From Candidatus Nitrosocosmicus sp. (GTDB lineage Archaea; Thermoproteota; Nitrososphaeria; Nitrososphaerales; Nitrososphaeraceae): 12,005 nt of DNA. The translations under genes and the position numbers were made by a program. The DNA is taken from assembly GCA_030452275.1 (NCBI GenBank), contig JAKDMR010000036.1:1-12005 (forward strand). The letters are read 5' to 3'. How positions within the stretch are numbered: the first letter of the stretch is position 1; each line of letters starts with the position of its first letter. A model generated the notes under the pieces. The model made no database searches. It saw only the letters and a list, made by a program, of their open reading frames with translations, and was not told where the DNA came from. Shown here piece after piece: positions 1 to 6,820 of the stretch.

Positions 1-150
1 TAATTACAGTGGATGAATGTAGAATATTGATGGGGGCTTGGAGACTTAACTTAGTCGTCTGGAGTGTCAGACCGTTTGATCATTAATCAATAAAAATTTT
101 TCTTGTTAACTTGTTGACACCGTACCCTGATAAAATTATCTCTTCCTTGG

Positions 151-160
151 TTTATTTAAA
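151..160 (+). promoter_or_regulatory. TATA-like box of the DUF167 gene
   Basis: TTTATTTAAA is an archaeal TATA-box-like element centred about 53 nt before the GTG start. Transcription would begin near 181-184 and leave a leader of about 25 nt. A small inverted repeat, GGGT-CTATA-ACCC (162-174), follows it and contains a second, weaker TATA-like core. Assigned from sequence alone. Confidence 0.4.
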
Positions 161-207
161 AGGGTCTATAACCCATAAGGAAATAAACATTCATTGTTAA
201 TACAGTT

Positions 208-447
208 GTGAAGGAATGTTATTTGTCCCGTACATACATTGTAAAAGTTAAGTTTGATCTCAGTGGTCAATTCACGGTCGATGAGGTGACAATGGAGATC
301 AATGTTTCATTACGATGTGTTCCTGTTAAAGGAAAAGCAAATAGGGAACTGATAAATATAATTTCAAAGCATTTTGACACAAGGCCTTCAAATATTAAGA
401 TAATTCATGGATTATATTCCAAAACTAAAATGATTCAGATCGTCTGA
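208..447 (+). CDS. DUF167 / UPF0235 (YggU-like) family small protein
   Basis: This 79-aa protein matches the DUF167 (YggU) family, whose members are small alpha/beta proteins of about 70-100 aa with no settled function. The diagnostic motif is PVKGKAN at residues 39-45, followed by a helix (RELINIISKHF) and a C-terminal strand pair containing IIHGLYSKTK (65-74), where the family usually has I-x-x-G-x-x-S-R-x-K. The first strand, TYIVKVKF, fits the usual N-terminus. The start is GTG at 208. An in-frame TTG at 223 would remove five residues and keep the fold, so the start is uncertain, and no clear Shine-Dalgarno sequence precedes either codon. The gene seems monocistronic, with a TATA-like element upstream and a hairpin plus T-tract at its end. 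Family membership is fairly sure; the cellular role is unknown. Confidence 0.85.
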   Translation: MKECYLSRTYIVKVKFDLSGQFTVDEVTMEINVSLRCVPVKGKANRELINIISKHFDTRPSNIKIIHGLYSKTKMIQIV

Positions 448-476
448 ATTATATCCTTTTGCACCTCAGTTTTTTT
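433..476 (+). terminator. Hairpin overlapping the DUF167 stop codon, followed by a T-tract
   Basis: ATTCAGA (433-439), loop TCG, and TCTGAAT (443-449) form a perfect 7-bp stem. A G-T and a T-A pair could extend it outwards. The stem contains the TGA stop codon (445-447). A TTTT run lies at 457-460 and a T7 run at 470-476. Archaeal terminators mainly need the T-tract, so the T7 run is the likely termination site. The hairpin may add to termination or protect the 3' end. Confidence 0.5.
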
Positions 477-583
477 ATTCGTCATGGTAACGGATCATCA
501 AAGTATTGTGTTGTGGTCAGTATTTGTTCAATTAAGTTTGTTGGTATGATGATTGCACATCTCTCAGCTATGTGACTGTTCAT

Positions 584-590
584 AAAAAAA
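584..590 (-). terminator. T-tract terminator of serA
   Basis: An A7 run on the + strand, 39-45 nt past the serA stop, reads as TTTTTTT in serA transcripts. This is the usual form of an archaeal intrinsic terminator. It faces the DUF167 terminator across a convergent intergenic region (448-628) in which no further gene was seen. Confidence 0.45.
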
Positions 591-628
591 TATCATTTGT
601 TAATTTATATAGAGAATATTATAGTTTG

Positions 629-1567
629 TTACTCTATTTGTCTTTCTAGTAATTTTTGTATTATTTTTTCGCCTATAACTGCTGATGCTAATTCTTGTCC
701 TTCTTTGGTTTGAGCTGCTATGTGTGGAGTGCACAGTATATTATTGAGTTCTAGTAACTCCTTGTTTGTGGGAGGTTCGACTTCATAAACGTCTAGAGCT
801 GCTCCACCTATTCTTTTATTTCTTAAGCAATCTACAAGTGCCTCTTCATCTATGACTTCTCCTCTTGATGTGTTGATCAAGAAAGCATCATTTTTCATTC
901 TTGACAACATTTCTTTGTTTATCAGATGTTTTGTCTGTTCGGTATATGGAACATGACATGTTATAAAATCCGAACTTTCTACCAACGTTTTGAGGTCTGT
1001 TGTAATAAGCGAAACTTCTTGAATAAAGCTCTTATCAATGGGAACCACATCATATCCTATCAGGTTCATTCTTAATCCCCTTGCTAGTCTGGCCACATTT
1101 CTTCCAATCTTTCCTAATCCAATAATTCCTAAATACTTGCCTTTTAATTCTACTCCAATTAGATCTTTCTTAATCCATTTACCATTTTTAGTGGCATAAT
1201 TGGCAACCGGTATATTTCTACTCAATGAGAACATGAATCCTAGTACCAATTCAGAAACTGCGTTTACTGAAGCCTCTCCTGCGTTAATTACCTCGATATT
1301 GTTCTTTTGAGCTTCATCTGTGTCTATATTATCCAGACCTACTCCTACCCTTGCTATTATTTTTGCTCTCTTTGCATTGTCTATTACGTCCTTTGTTATC
1401 TTGGTTCTACTGCGTACAATAATTACATCATAGTCTTTCACTTTGGATATTAATTCCTGATTTGCTATTTCAGGTAAATATTCAACAGTGAGTCCTGCTT
1501 TTTTTAAAATCTCAATTCCCTTTTCATCAATGGAATCACATACTATTACGCTGCCCTCAATCTGCAT
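629..1567 (-). CDS. serA: D-3-phosphoglycerate dehydrogenase, short form
   Basis: This 312-aa protein is an NAD-dependent 2-hydroxyacid dehydrogenase and most probably oxidises 3-phosphoglycerate to 3-phosphohydroxypyruvate, the first step of serine synthesis. The N-terminal substrate domain shows VRSRTKIT (51-58) and GVGLDNID (75-82), both typical of phosphoglycerate dehydrogenases. The nucleotide-binding domain carries GLGKIG (150-155), with Asp173 at the end of the next strand, which favours NAD over NADP. The catalytic set is present: Arg235 in NTSRGEVID, Glu264 in YEVEPP and His282 in CTPHIAAQT. The chain stops just after the catalytic core, so it lacks the C-terminal ASB and ACT domains of longer serine-inhibited enzymes and probably lacks that feedback control. 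The ATG start is about 26 nt downstream of a TATA box, suggesting a leaderless mRNA. It diverges from sufB. Another 2-hydroxyacid substrate cannot be excluded. Confidence 0.9.
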   Translation of the reverse strand: MQIEGSVIVCDSIDEKGIEILKKAGLTVEYLPEIANQELISKVKDYDVIIVRSRTKITKDVIDNAKRAKIIARVGVGLDNIDTDEAQKNNIEVINAGEASVNAVSELVLGFMFSLSRNIPVANYATKNGKWIKKDLIGVELKGKYLGIIGLGKIGRNVARLARGLRMNLIGYDVVPIDKSFIQEVSLITTDLKTLVESSDFITCHVPYTEQTKHLINKEMLSRMKNDAFLINTSRGEVIDEEALVDCLRNKRIGGAALDVYEVEPPTNKELLELNNILCTPHIAAQTKEGQELASAVIGEKIIQKLLERQIE

Positions 1568-1588
1568 ATTTGAAAACTTTTCTATGGG

Positions 1589-1596
1589 AATATATT
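1589..1596 (-). promoter_or_regulatory. TATA box of serA, leaderless
   Basis: AATATATT, a self-complementary core, is centred 25-26 nt upstream of the serA ATG (1565-1567). This is the spacing expected if transcription begins at or next to the start codon. The same geometry recurs at other genes in this window. Confidence 0.55.
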
Positions 1597-1606
1597 GATT
1601 ACTTTT

Positions 1607-1623
1607 TTTAATATAATATTAAA
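1607..1623. promoter_or_regulatory. AT-rich perfect palindrome in the serA-sufB divergent region
   Basis: TTTAATAT-A-ATATTAAA is a perfect 8-1-8 inverted repeat made only of A and T, preceded by more T residues (T7 at 1603-1609). It lies between the two predicted core promoters. It could be an alternative or bidirectional TATA element, a regulator site, or an easily melted stretch. If it acted as the sufB TATA box, transcription would start near 1640, inside the neighbouring GTTAGG-N4-CCTAAC repeat. Confidence 0.4.
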
Positions 1624-1633
1624 TGTTTCCAAT

Positions 1634-1649
1634 GTTAGGTAGGCCTAAC
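1634..1649. promoter_or_regulatory. GTTAGG-N4-CCTAAC inverted repeat, candidate DtxR/IdeR-type operator
   Basis: GTTAGG TAGG CCTAAC is a perfect 6-bp inverted repeat with a 4-nt spacer, placed 57-72 bp upstream of the preferred sufB start. The core half-sites TTAGG and CCTAA are the vocabulary of operators bound by the DtxR/IdeR family of Fe/Mn-dependent repressors. The spacing is shorter than in the canonical 19-bp DtxR palindrome, so the regulator assignment is tentative. No regulator gene lies in the window. No second copy of this repeat was noticed here. Confidence 0.5.
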
Positions 1650-1675
1650 TGATGTTGTTTTCAATAATAAAAATA

Positions 1676-1685
1676 CTTATAATAC
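1676..1685 (+). promoter_or_regulatory. TATA box of sufB, leaderless
   Basis: CTTATAATAC is centred about 26 nt before the ATG at 1706, which predicts transcription starting at or next to that codon. This supports 1706 rather than the upstream in-frame ATG at 1652 as the sufB start. Confidence 0.5.
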
Positions 1686-1705
1686 ATAACGCCGTTATTA
1701 ACAGT

Positions 1706-3106
1706 ATGACCGCAAAAGAACTAGATATGGATTATAGCAAATATGATTTTAAAGATTCAACCCAACTTTATGTGTATTTAAGTAAAAAGGGCCTTTCTAG
1801 AGGTACAGTAGAAGAAATCAGCAAGATGAAAGGGGAACCTGATTGGATGCGTGATTTTAGATTAAGATCATACGATGTTTTTATGAGTAAACCCATGCCA
1901 AACTGGGGAGGAGACTTGTCTCATATAGATTTTCAGAATATTTATTATTACGCTAAGGCTGCTGAAAAGCAAAGTAAAAATTGGGAAGATGTCCCGGAAT
2001 CAGTTAGAAATACCTTTGAAAAGTTAGGTATACCAGAAGCAGAGAGAAAATTCTTAGCTGGTGTGGGTGCACAATATGAATCAGAAACAGTTTATCATCA
2101 TCTGCGTGAAGATCTTGAGCAACAGGGTGTGATATTCCTAGATACTGATACAGCCGTTAAGAAATTCCCTGATCTATTAAGAAAGCATTTTGGAAAAGTT
2201 ATTCCACCAGAAGATAATAAATTTGCAGCACTAAATAGTGCTGTATGGTCGGGTGGTTCATTTATTTATATTCCTCCAAATGTAAAAGTAGATTTACCAT
2301 TACAAGCATATTTCAGAATTAATGCCGAAAATATTGGACAATTTGAAAGAACTTTGATTATTGCTGATGAGGGTGCTGATGTTCATTATATAGAAGGATG
2401 TACAGCTCCTGTCTATTCTACAGAGTCTTTACATTCTGCTGTAGTCGAATTGATTGCAAAAAGAGGAGCACGAATAAGATATACTACTATTCAAAATTGG
2501 AGCAAGGATGTGTACAACCTGGTTACAAAGAGGGCATATGCTTATGAAAATGCATCTGTTGAATGGATAGATGGCAATCTAGGCAGCAAACTCACCATGA
2601 AGTATCCAGGGGTTTACATGCTAGGTAAGAATGCTCATGCTGAAATAGTGTCTGTGGCATTTGCAGGAAAGGGTCAACACCAGGATGCCGGCGCAAAAGT
2701 GGTCCATCTTGCACCCCATACTACATCTCGAATTACAAGTAAATCTGTGAGTAAGGATACCGGAAGAACCACTTATAGGGGATTATTGCATGTGGCAAAA
2801 GGAGCATATGGAGTAAAATCGAATGTTCGATGCGATGCATTACTACTTGATGAATTTTCGAGGACTGATACATATCCATACGTCGAAGTTAATGAAGATG
2901 ACGCAACCATTACTCATGAGGCAACCGTGGGAAAAATAGGTGATGAGCAAATATTTTACCTAATGAGTAGAGGCTATTCTGAATCCGATGCCTTGAGTAT
3001 GATTATCGGTGGCTTTATGGAACCATTTACCAAAGAACTCCCAATGGAATATGCTGTAGAACTAAATAGGATGGTAAAAATGGAGATGGAAGGTTCGGTA
3101 GGTTAA
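1706..3106 (+). CDS. sufB: Fe-S cluster assembly scaffold protein SufB
   Basis: SufB is the scaffold subunit of the cytosolic SufBCD complex that builds Fe-S clusters. From the ATG at 1706 the protein has 466 aa, close to bacterial SufB. The reading frame stays open to an ATG at 1652, but those 18 extra hydrophobic residues (MLFSIIKI...) are unlike SufB and would overlap the predicted TATA box. Visible hallmarks, numbered from 1706, are EGCTAP with Cys232, the family's candidate sulfur-acceptor position; VRCDALL with Cys376, which fits the conserved cysteine at the SufB-SufD interface (Cys405 in E. coli); THEAT with His404 and Glu405; and the C-terminal block DEQIFYLMSRG...SMIIGGF. The middle is the right-handed beta-helix. 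sufD follows after 56 bp on the same strand. sufC is not adjacent. The upstream GTTAGG-N4-CCTAAC repeat suggests metal-responsive control. Confidence 0.95.
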   Translation: MTAKELDMDYSKYDFKDSTQLYVYLSKKGLSRGTVEEISKMKGEPDWMRDFRLRSYDVFMSKPMPNWGGDLSHIDFQNIYYYAKAAEKQSKNWEDVPESVRNTFEKLGIPEAERKFLAGVGAQYESETVYHHLREDLEQQGVIFLDTDTAVKKFPDLLRKHFGKVIPPEDNKFAALNSAVWSGGSFIYIPPNVKVDLPLQAYFRINAENIGQFERTLIIADEGADVHYIEGCTAPVYSTESLHSAVVELIAKRGARIRYTTIQNWSKDVYNLVTKRAYAYENASVEWIDGNLGSKLTMKYPGVYMLGKNAHAEIVSVAFAGKGQHQDAGAKVVHLAPHTTSRITSKSVSKDTGRTTYRGLLHVAKGAYGVKSNVRCDALLLDEFSRTDTYPYVEVNEDDATITHEATVGKIGDEQIFYLMSRGYSESDALSMIIGGFMEPFTKELPMEYAVELNRMVKMEMEGSVG

Positions 3107-3162
3107 TGATTAGTTTAGCTTCATTACTAGTCTTTTTATTTCTTCATAAAGATTGATTCATA

Positions 3163-4650
3163 ATGATTCCGTTATCATTACTTTCAGAAAATAATGTGAA
3201 TGAAATATTATCCAAAAATGACAGTGAACCACAATGGATGTTATCTTCTAGAAAGGAGATTTTATCTAAATTTTCTGGCTTACCTGATGAAGTTTCACCT
3301 TTGTATTCTAAATACTCTGGATTAACTCTTTTAGAACCAAGCAAAGTTTACTTTTCTAACGAGAACACGAATTCTATTTCAACAGACCTAGAGATGCGAC
3401 TACAAGAGATAAAGTCTTCTACAAGCATACTTTTAATAGGTTCATCTGTTGCACATATTTTTGTCCCAGAGGCATTATCTAAAAAAGGTTTAATTATTTC
3501 GACAATTCAAGACGCCATAAAGAACAATTCAGAACTAGTAAAAAAGTACTTTTTAGATAAATCCATCAATTACGCAGAAGATCGTTTTCTCGCATTAGGT
3601 TCCTCTGCCTTTCAATCTGGATTCTTTATTTATATTCCAAGAAATTTGATTATTGAGGAACCGATTAGAATAGTATATTCTCTAAAAGATGATCGTACCT
3701 CCTCAATTTGTAGAAATATTGTTATTGCTGAAGAAGGCTCAAAAGGAACAATAGTACAAGAATTATACTCATCATTTCCTACATTTTCCTCACCATCCTC
3801 ACCATCAAATCATAAAGTATCAAAGACAAAAAATGAAAATCAAGGAAATGATTCAAACGAAAAAAGACAAGAATGCTATTTTGAGGTTCTTGAATGTATT
3901 GTAAAACCCACTGCGGAACTTGAGTTCATCACATTACAAGCTATGAATGCTGATACTGTTTGTATTGCTAATAGAAAGGCCTTTGTTGAAAAGGACGCCA
4001 AAATGTCTTGGTATTCTGGAATGTTTGGTGCACGCCTTTGTCGATTCAAGACCGACAGTGTTATGAAAGGTTCAGGTGCACGCGCTGAAGATGTAGAAAT
4101 AGTTTTTGGTACAAATAATCAATCATTTGATATTTCCTCTAATCTTGATCATATTGGATTTAGTAGTAGGGGTAAAGTGCTGGTTAAATCAATTGTAAAA
4201 GATACTGCCAAGTCCTTATTTAAAGGAATGATAAAAATTCAAAAGGATGCACAAGCTTCAGAGTCTTTTTTGGCCGGGCATGCAATTTTATTAAATAAAG
4301 GCGCACAGGCAGATGCTATTCCCGGATTGGAGATAGAGACCAACGAAGTCAAAGCTACACATGCTGCTTCAGTATCTCAAATCGATGAAGAACAGATATT
4401 CTACTTGATGTGTAAGGGTTTGGATAGAGAAAGTGCTAAGCGGGAGATAATAAACGGGTTTGTAGAACCTTTATCTCGAAAAATGGGCCCATTTATTCGT
4501 GCTTGGATAAGCTATTTGTTTGAGAACAAGTGGACTGGAAAACCTCTAATGTTAAAGGGCGATGAGGTCATGGAACAGATTCTTGAAGTAGAAAAATCAA
4601 GATACAAAGAAACTGCAGATATATTTGAGAAACATTACAAATACAGGTAA
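3163..4650 (+). CDS. sufD: Fe-S cluster assembly protein SufD
   Basis: SufD is the SufB paralogue that pairs with it and with the SufC ATPase in the cluster-building complex. The 495-aa chain has an N-terminal helical region (about 1-130), a beta-helix core and a C-terminal helical region. Gene order and the C-terminal block identify it: KATHAASVSQIDEEQIFYL (397-415) carries His400, matching the conserved SufD histidine (His360 in E. coli) at the SufB interface. The cysteine two residues before that histidine in E. coli SufD is Ala398 here. It also lacks the EGCTAP and NVRCD cysteine motifs of the SufB upstream, which argues for SufD rather than a second SufB. Residues about 204-238 are a low-complexity Ser/Pro then Lys/Asn/Glu insert in the beta-helix, probably a surface loop. 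Co-transcription with sufB is likely, although TTTTTATT at 3133-3140 could be a TATA box for a separate leaderless start. Confidence 0.92.
   Translation: MIPLSLLSENNVNEILSKNDSEPQWMLSSRKEILSKFSGLPDEVSPLYSKYSGLTLLEPSKVYFSNENTNSISTDLEMRLQEIKSSTSILLIGSSVAHIFVPEALSKKGLIISTIQDAIKNNSELVKKYFLDKSINYAEDRFLALGSSAFQSGFFIYIPRNLIIEEPIRIVYSLKDDRTSSICRNIVIAEEGSKGTIVQELYSSFPTFSSPSSPSNHKVSKTKNENQGNDSNEKRQECYFEVLECIVKPTAELEFITLQAMNADTVCIANRKAFVEKDAKMSWYSGMFGARLCRFKTDSVMKGSGARAEDVEIVFGTNNQSFDISSNLDHIGFSSRGKVLVKSIVKDTAKSLFKGMIKIQKDAQASESFLAGHAILLNKGAQADAIPGLEIETNEVKATHAASVSQIDEEQIFYLMCKGLDRESAKREIINGFVEPLSRKMGPFIRAWISYLFENKWTGKPLMLKGDEVMEQILEVEKSRYKETADIFEKHYKYR
3788..3805 (+). repeat. 9-bp tandem repeat inside sufD
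   Basis: CCTCACCAT occurs twice in perfect tandem within the codons for the Ser/Pro-rich insert of SufD (residues about 209-215). The 9-bp unit keeps the frame, so unit gain or loss by slippage would change loop length without breaking the gene. Confidence 0.75.
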
Positions 4651-4706
4651 AGAAAAAAATTTGAATGATGAGCCTTTACCACGCTACTTTTATTTTCAAT
4701 ATCTGA

Positions 4707-5045
4707 ATGGGATGCTATAAATTGACAAGAGCACAAAAATGGATAGATGTTTCCCAATTTCTCAAACTAAAGAAGGGAGAAATGGATGAATTTGATTATG
4801 AAGACAAAAAAATCATGATATTGAACCTAAACGGCGAATTTTTTGCCTCAGATCGTGTTTGTACTCATGCGTACGTTGACCTGACTGGTGGTTTTTTAAA
4901 TGAATCTGAAAGAACCGTAACCTGTCCGTTACATTTATCGTCTTTTGATTTAAAAAGTGGTAATGCTTTGAACCTGCCTGCAGAAAAGCCACTTGAGATT
5001 TATCCAATGAAAAAGGAAAAGAACAAGCTGTTAATTTTGATCTAA
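4707..5045 (+). CDS. Rieske-type [2Fe-2S] ferredoxin-like protein
   Basis: This small soluble protein of 112 aa has the two Rieske cluster-binding boxes: Cys52-Thr-His54 (CTHAYVDLTGG) and Cys73-Pro-Leu-His76 (CPLHLSSFD). They should hold a [2Fe-2S] cluster with two Cys and two His ligands. The C-terminal DLKSGNALNLPAEKPLEIYP matches the fold's usual F-D-x-x-x-G...P...L..Y ending. There are 18 residues between His54 and Cys73, slightly more than usual. No signal peptide or membrane anchor is seen, so it resembles Rieske ferredoxins (NirD/BphF type) rather than the bc1-complex subunit. It lies 56 bp after sufD on the same strand, so it may be an electron carrier or a client of the SufBD machinery; that role is inferred. 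The start is ATG 4707. TTG 4722 (Leu6) is an alternative that would leave the domain intact. Confidence 0.88.
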   Translation: MGCYKLTRAQKWIDVSQFLKLKKGEMDEFDYEDKKIMILNLNGEFFASDRVCTHAYVDLTGGFLNESERTVTCPLHLSSFDLKSGNALNLPAEKPLEIYPMKKEKNKLLILI

Positions 5046-5114
5046 ATTTATCAGTCTTTACATTTTACCTCTGTGTTTTGTATGTCTCTTATATTGTATG
5101 TTTAGAATATGTCA

Positions 5115-6005
5115 CTATTTGATCAATCGAAGCAACGATTCTAGGGCACCATTAATAGTATATTCAGACGATTCCATAAAATCTATTTTATTTTTCTTTA
5201 ATTCAAGCGAAGTTTTTGGTCCTATTGAAATCACCTTATTTACTTTTAAGGCTTGGAGCACTTCTCTTTCATTTTTAGATTCTGATAATTGAGAGAATTG
5301 ATGATAAATTATTTTAAAAAAAGATCTGACAGTAGAGGGGCTTGTAAAAATCAGAAAAGTTTTTTCATCGCGATTAGGTAATTCCAATAACTTCTTCCAC
5401 TCCACTGAATTTGATACATTTTTGTTTTCTCTTGTTTCATATAAGAAAACTTGATCCAGTATTATGTATTTGAATTTTGTATCGATATAATTATTAGACT
5501 TTATTGATTCTGCACTTCGGGGCATCAGGATTTTTGGGATTTCTTTTTGATATTCAGATTTACATTCTCTTTCCAAGTTTTCTAAAAACTCAATTATTTC
5601 CGATGAAGAATATTTCTTATCAATGATCTTATCAATGATATTAGTAGAAGATCCTAACATCGGCTCAAATCCGTACCCTTGCAATGTTTTTTTGGTCTTT
5701 GGTCCAATTACTATTATATTTATTTTATTTAGCTCCTCCATGATTCTTTCGTAGTTGTACTCGTTTTTTGCAATTTCAAAAAATATTTTGACTGCATTAG
5801 AGCTCAAAAAAATACAATAGTCATAAAAGCCACTGCTGAGCCTTTTAAAAGATTCTCTTACTTCTTGTGAATCGATTTTATTGAAAAATATAGTGGGTAA
5901 CGCAATTATTTCAATCATATTTAGATGAGCTTGGTCAATGTTTTGGTTTGGGAGATCATCCATCAACACTCCTTCATTTGTAATCACGATGATTATTTTT
6001 TCCAA
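5115..6005 (-). CDS. hemD: Uroporphyrinogen-III synthase
   Basis: This enzyme closes linear hydroxymethylbilane with inversion of ring D to give uroporphyrinogen III. The sequence is poorly conserved, as is normal for HemD, but the two-domain pattern is clear. The N-terminal strand is KIIIVITNEG, then FLSSNAV (66-72), VIGPKTKKTL (99-108), LMPRSAES (160-167), LYETRE (188-193), FTSPSTVRSFF (220-230) and SIGPKTSLELKK (260-271). At 296 aa it is somewhat longer than typical HemD (about 240-270), with extra charged segments near 130-158 and 236-250. The start is a TTG codon at 6003-6005, five bases after the SUMT stop. The next in-frame ATG (Met15) would delete the first beta strand, so TTG is preferred. 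It is the last gene of the hemL-hemC-SUMT-hemD operon. The order fits: HemD makes the substrate that the SUMT consumes. Confidence 0.9.
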   Translation of the reverse strand: MEKIIIVITNEGVLMDDLPNQNIDQAHLNMIEIIALPTIFFNKIDSQEVRESFKRLSSGFYDYCIFLSSNAVKIFFEIAKNEYNYERIMEELNKINIIVIGPKTKKTLQGYGFEPMLGSSTNIIDKIIDKKYSSSEIIEFLENLERECKSEYQKEIPKILMPRSAESIKSNNYIDTKFKYIILDQVFLYETRENKNVSNSVEWKKLLELPNRDEKTFLIFTSPSTVRSFFKIIYHQFSQLSESKNEREVLQALKVNKVISIGPKTSLELKKNKIDFMESSEYTINGALESLLRLIK

Positions 6006-6010
6006 ATTAT

Positions 6011-6820
6011 TTAATTATCTCTTTCTTTTTGATGAGAATCATGATTCCATGCTCTGGTTTCTTGAATGTACCATTTGATCTTCTTGTGAAGATTTACTAT
6101 GTCTCCAATTATAACTATGGCTGGAGGTTTTACATCATATTCCTTCGCTAAACCAGCTATGTTACTCAGGTTGCCCGTAATTATTGTCTGATTCTTTAAG
6201 GTGCCGTTTTGAATTATTGCAACTCGGGTTTTATCATTAATTTTTCCTCCTTTAATTTTGTTTATGATCAATTCTAACTTTTCTGTTCCCATATAGATTA
6301 CTACGGTATCAACCGCTTCAAATAATTTATCCCAATTTACTTCAGGAGTTTTCTTATCTGGATCCTCATGACCTGTAACGAAGGCGACAGAAGAGCCATA
6401 CTTTCTATGTGTGAGTGGTATCCCTGAATAAATAGCTGCCCCAATCCCAGAAGTAATTCCAGGAATGATTTCAAATGAGATTTCATTCTCGACCAAAATC
6501 TCTGCTTCTTCTCCTCCTCTCCCAAAAATAAAAGGGTCACCGCCTTTGAGTCTCAATACCTTTTTCCCCATTTTTGCATACTTTATCATCAACTCATTTG
6601 TCTTATTTTGATGGGTGGTCGGATCCCCGACATTTCTACCGACGTACACTTTCTCTGATGTATCTGGAAATAGTTTGATAATTTCGTCTCCTATCAGTCT
6701 GTCATATAAAATTACATCAGCTTGTTTTATCAACTCAAATGCCTTTATTGTTAATAATTTTGGATCACCAGGACCTGCTCCACAAATGTAAACTATGCCA
6801 AGTCTATCGTTGTTTTTCAT
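6011..6820 (-). CDS. cobA: Uroporphyrinogen-III C-methyltransferase (SUMT)
   Basis: SUMT transfers two methyl groups from S-adenosylmethionine to C2 and C7 of uroporphyrinogen III, giving precorrin-2, the entry to sirohaem and cobalamin and, in many archaea, to haem. The 269-aa length equals the stand-alone enzyme without a CysG-type dehydrogenase domain. Hallmarks are the N-terminal SAM-site loop GAGPGDP (14-20), VGRNVGDPTTHQ (60-71), RLKGGDPFIFGRGGEE (90-105), PGITS (120-124), PLTHR (135-139) and VTGHEDP (148-154). Its ATG overlaps the hemC stop in an ATGA arrangement (6817-6820), so translation is probably coupled. hemD follows after 5 bp. Ammonia-oxidising thaumarchaea are known cobalamin producers, which makes B12 a probable end product, but the sequence alone does not say which branch is fed. 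Confidence 0.95.
   Translation of the reverse strand: MKNNDRLGIVYICGAGPGDPKLLTIKAFELIKQADVILYDRLIGDEIIKLFPDTSEKVYVGRNVGDPTTHQNKTNELMIKYAKMGKKVLRLKGGDPFIFGRGGEEAEILVENEISFEIIPGITSGIGAAIYSGIPLTHRKYGSSVAFVTGHEDPDKKTPEVNWDKLFEAVDTVVIYMGTEKLELIINKIKGGKINDKTRVAIIQNGTLKNQTIITGNLSNIAGLAKEYDVKPPAIVIIGDIVNLHKKIKWYIQETRAWNHDSHQKERDN

Noticed and set aside
57..72. GTCTG-N6-CAGAC inverted repeat
   Set aside because: A 5-bp stem with no link to a promoter or T-tract; likely chance.
3..86. Open frame from the window edge to a TAA (27 codons, ending VVWSVRPFDH) that could be the 3' end of an upstream gene
   Set aside because: It is short, has no recognisable motif, and a frame of this length is expected by chance. 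The T5 tract after the stop is only weak support.
546..552. ATGATGA box-C-like motif in the DUF167-serA convergent spacer
   Set aside because: No CTGA box D lies downstream at a suitable distance on the same strand.
1652..1705. N-terminal extension of sufB from the upstream ATG (MLFSIIKILI...)
   Set aside because: It is unlike SufB N-termini and would overlap the predicted TATA box; the start at 1706 fits leaderless geometry.
3144..3344. - strand frame of 66 codons opposite the start of sufD
   Set aside because: It mirrors the SufD coding frame and has no family resemblance or promoter.
4665..4706. ATGATGA ... CTGA pattern like C and D boxes of an archaeal sRNA in the sufD-Rieske gap
   Set aside because: The boxes are only 31 nt apart, no clear internal D'/C' pair or terminal stem was found, and the motifs are short enough to occur by chance.
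5098..5292. + strand frame of 64 codons opposite hemD
   Set aside because: It is antisense to the conserved C-terminus of HemD and has no domain; a shadow frame.
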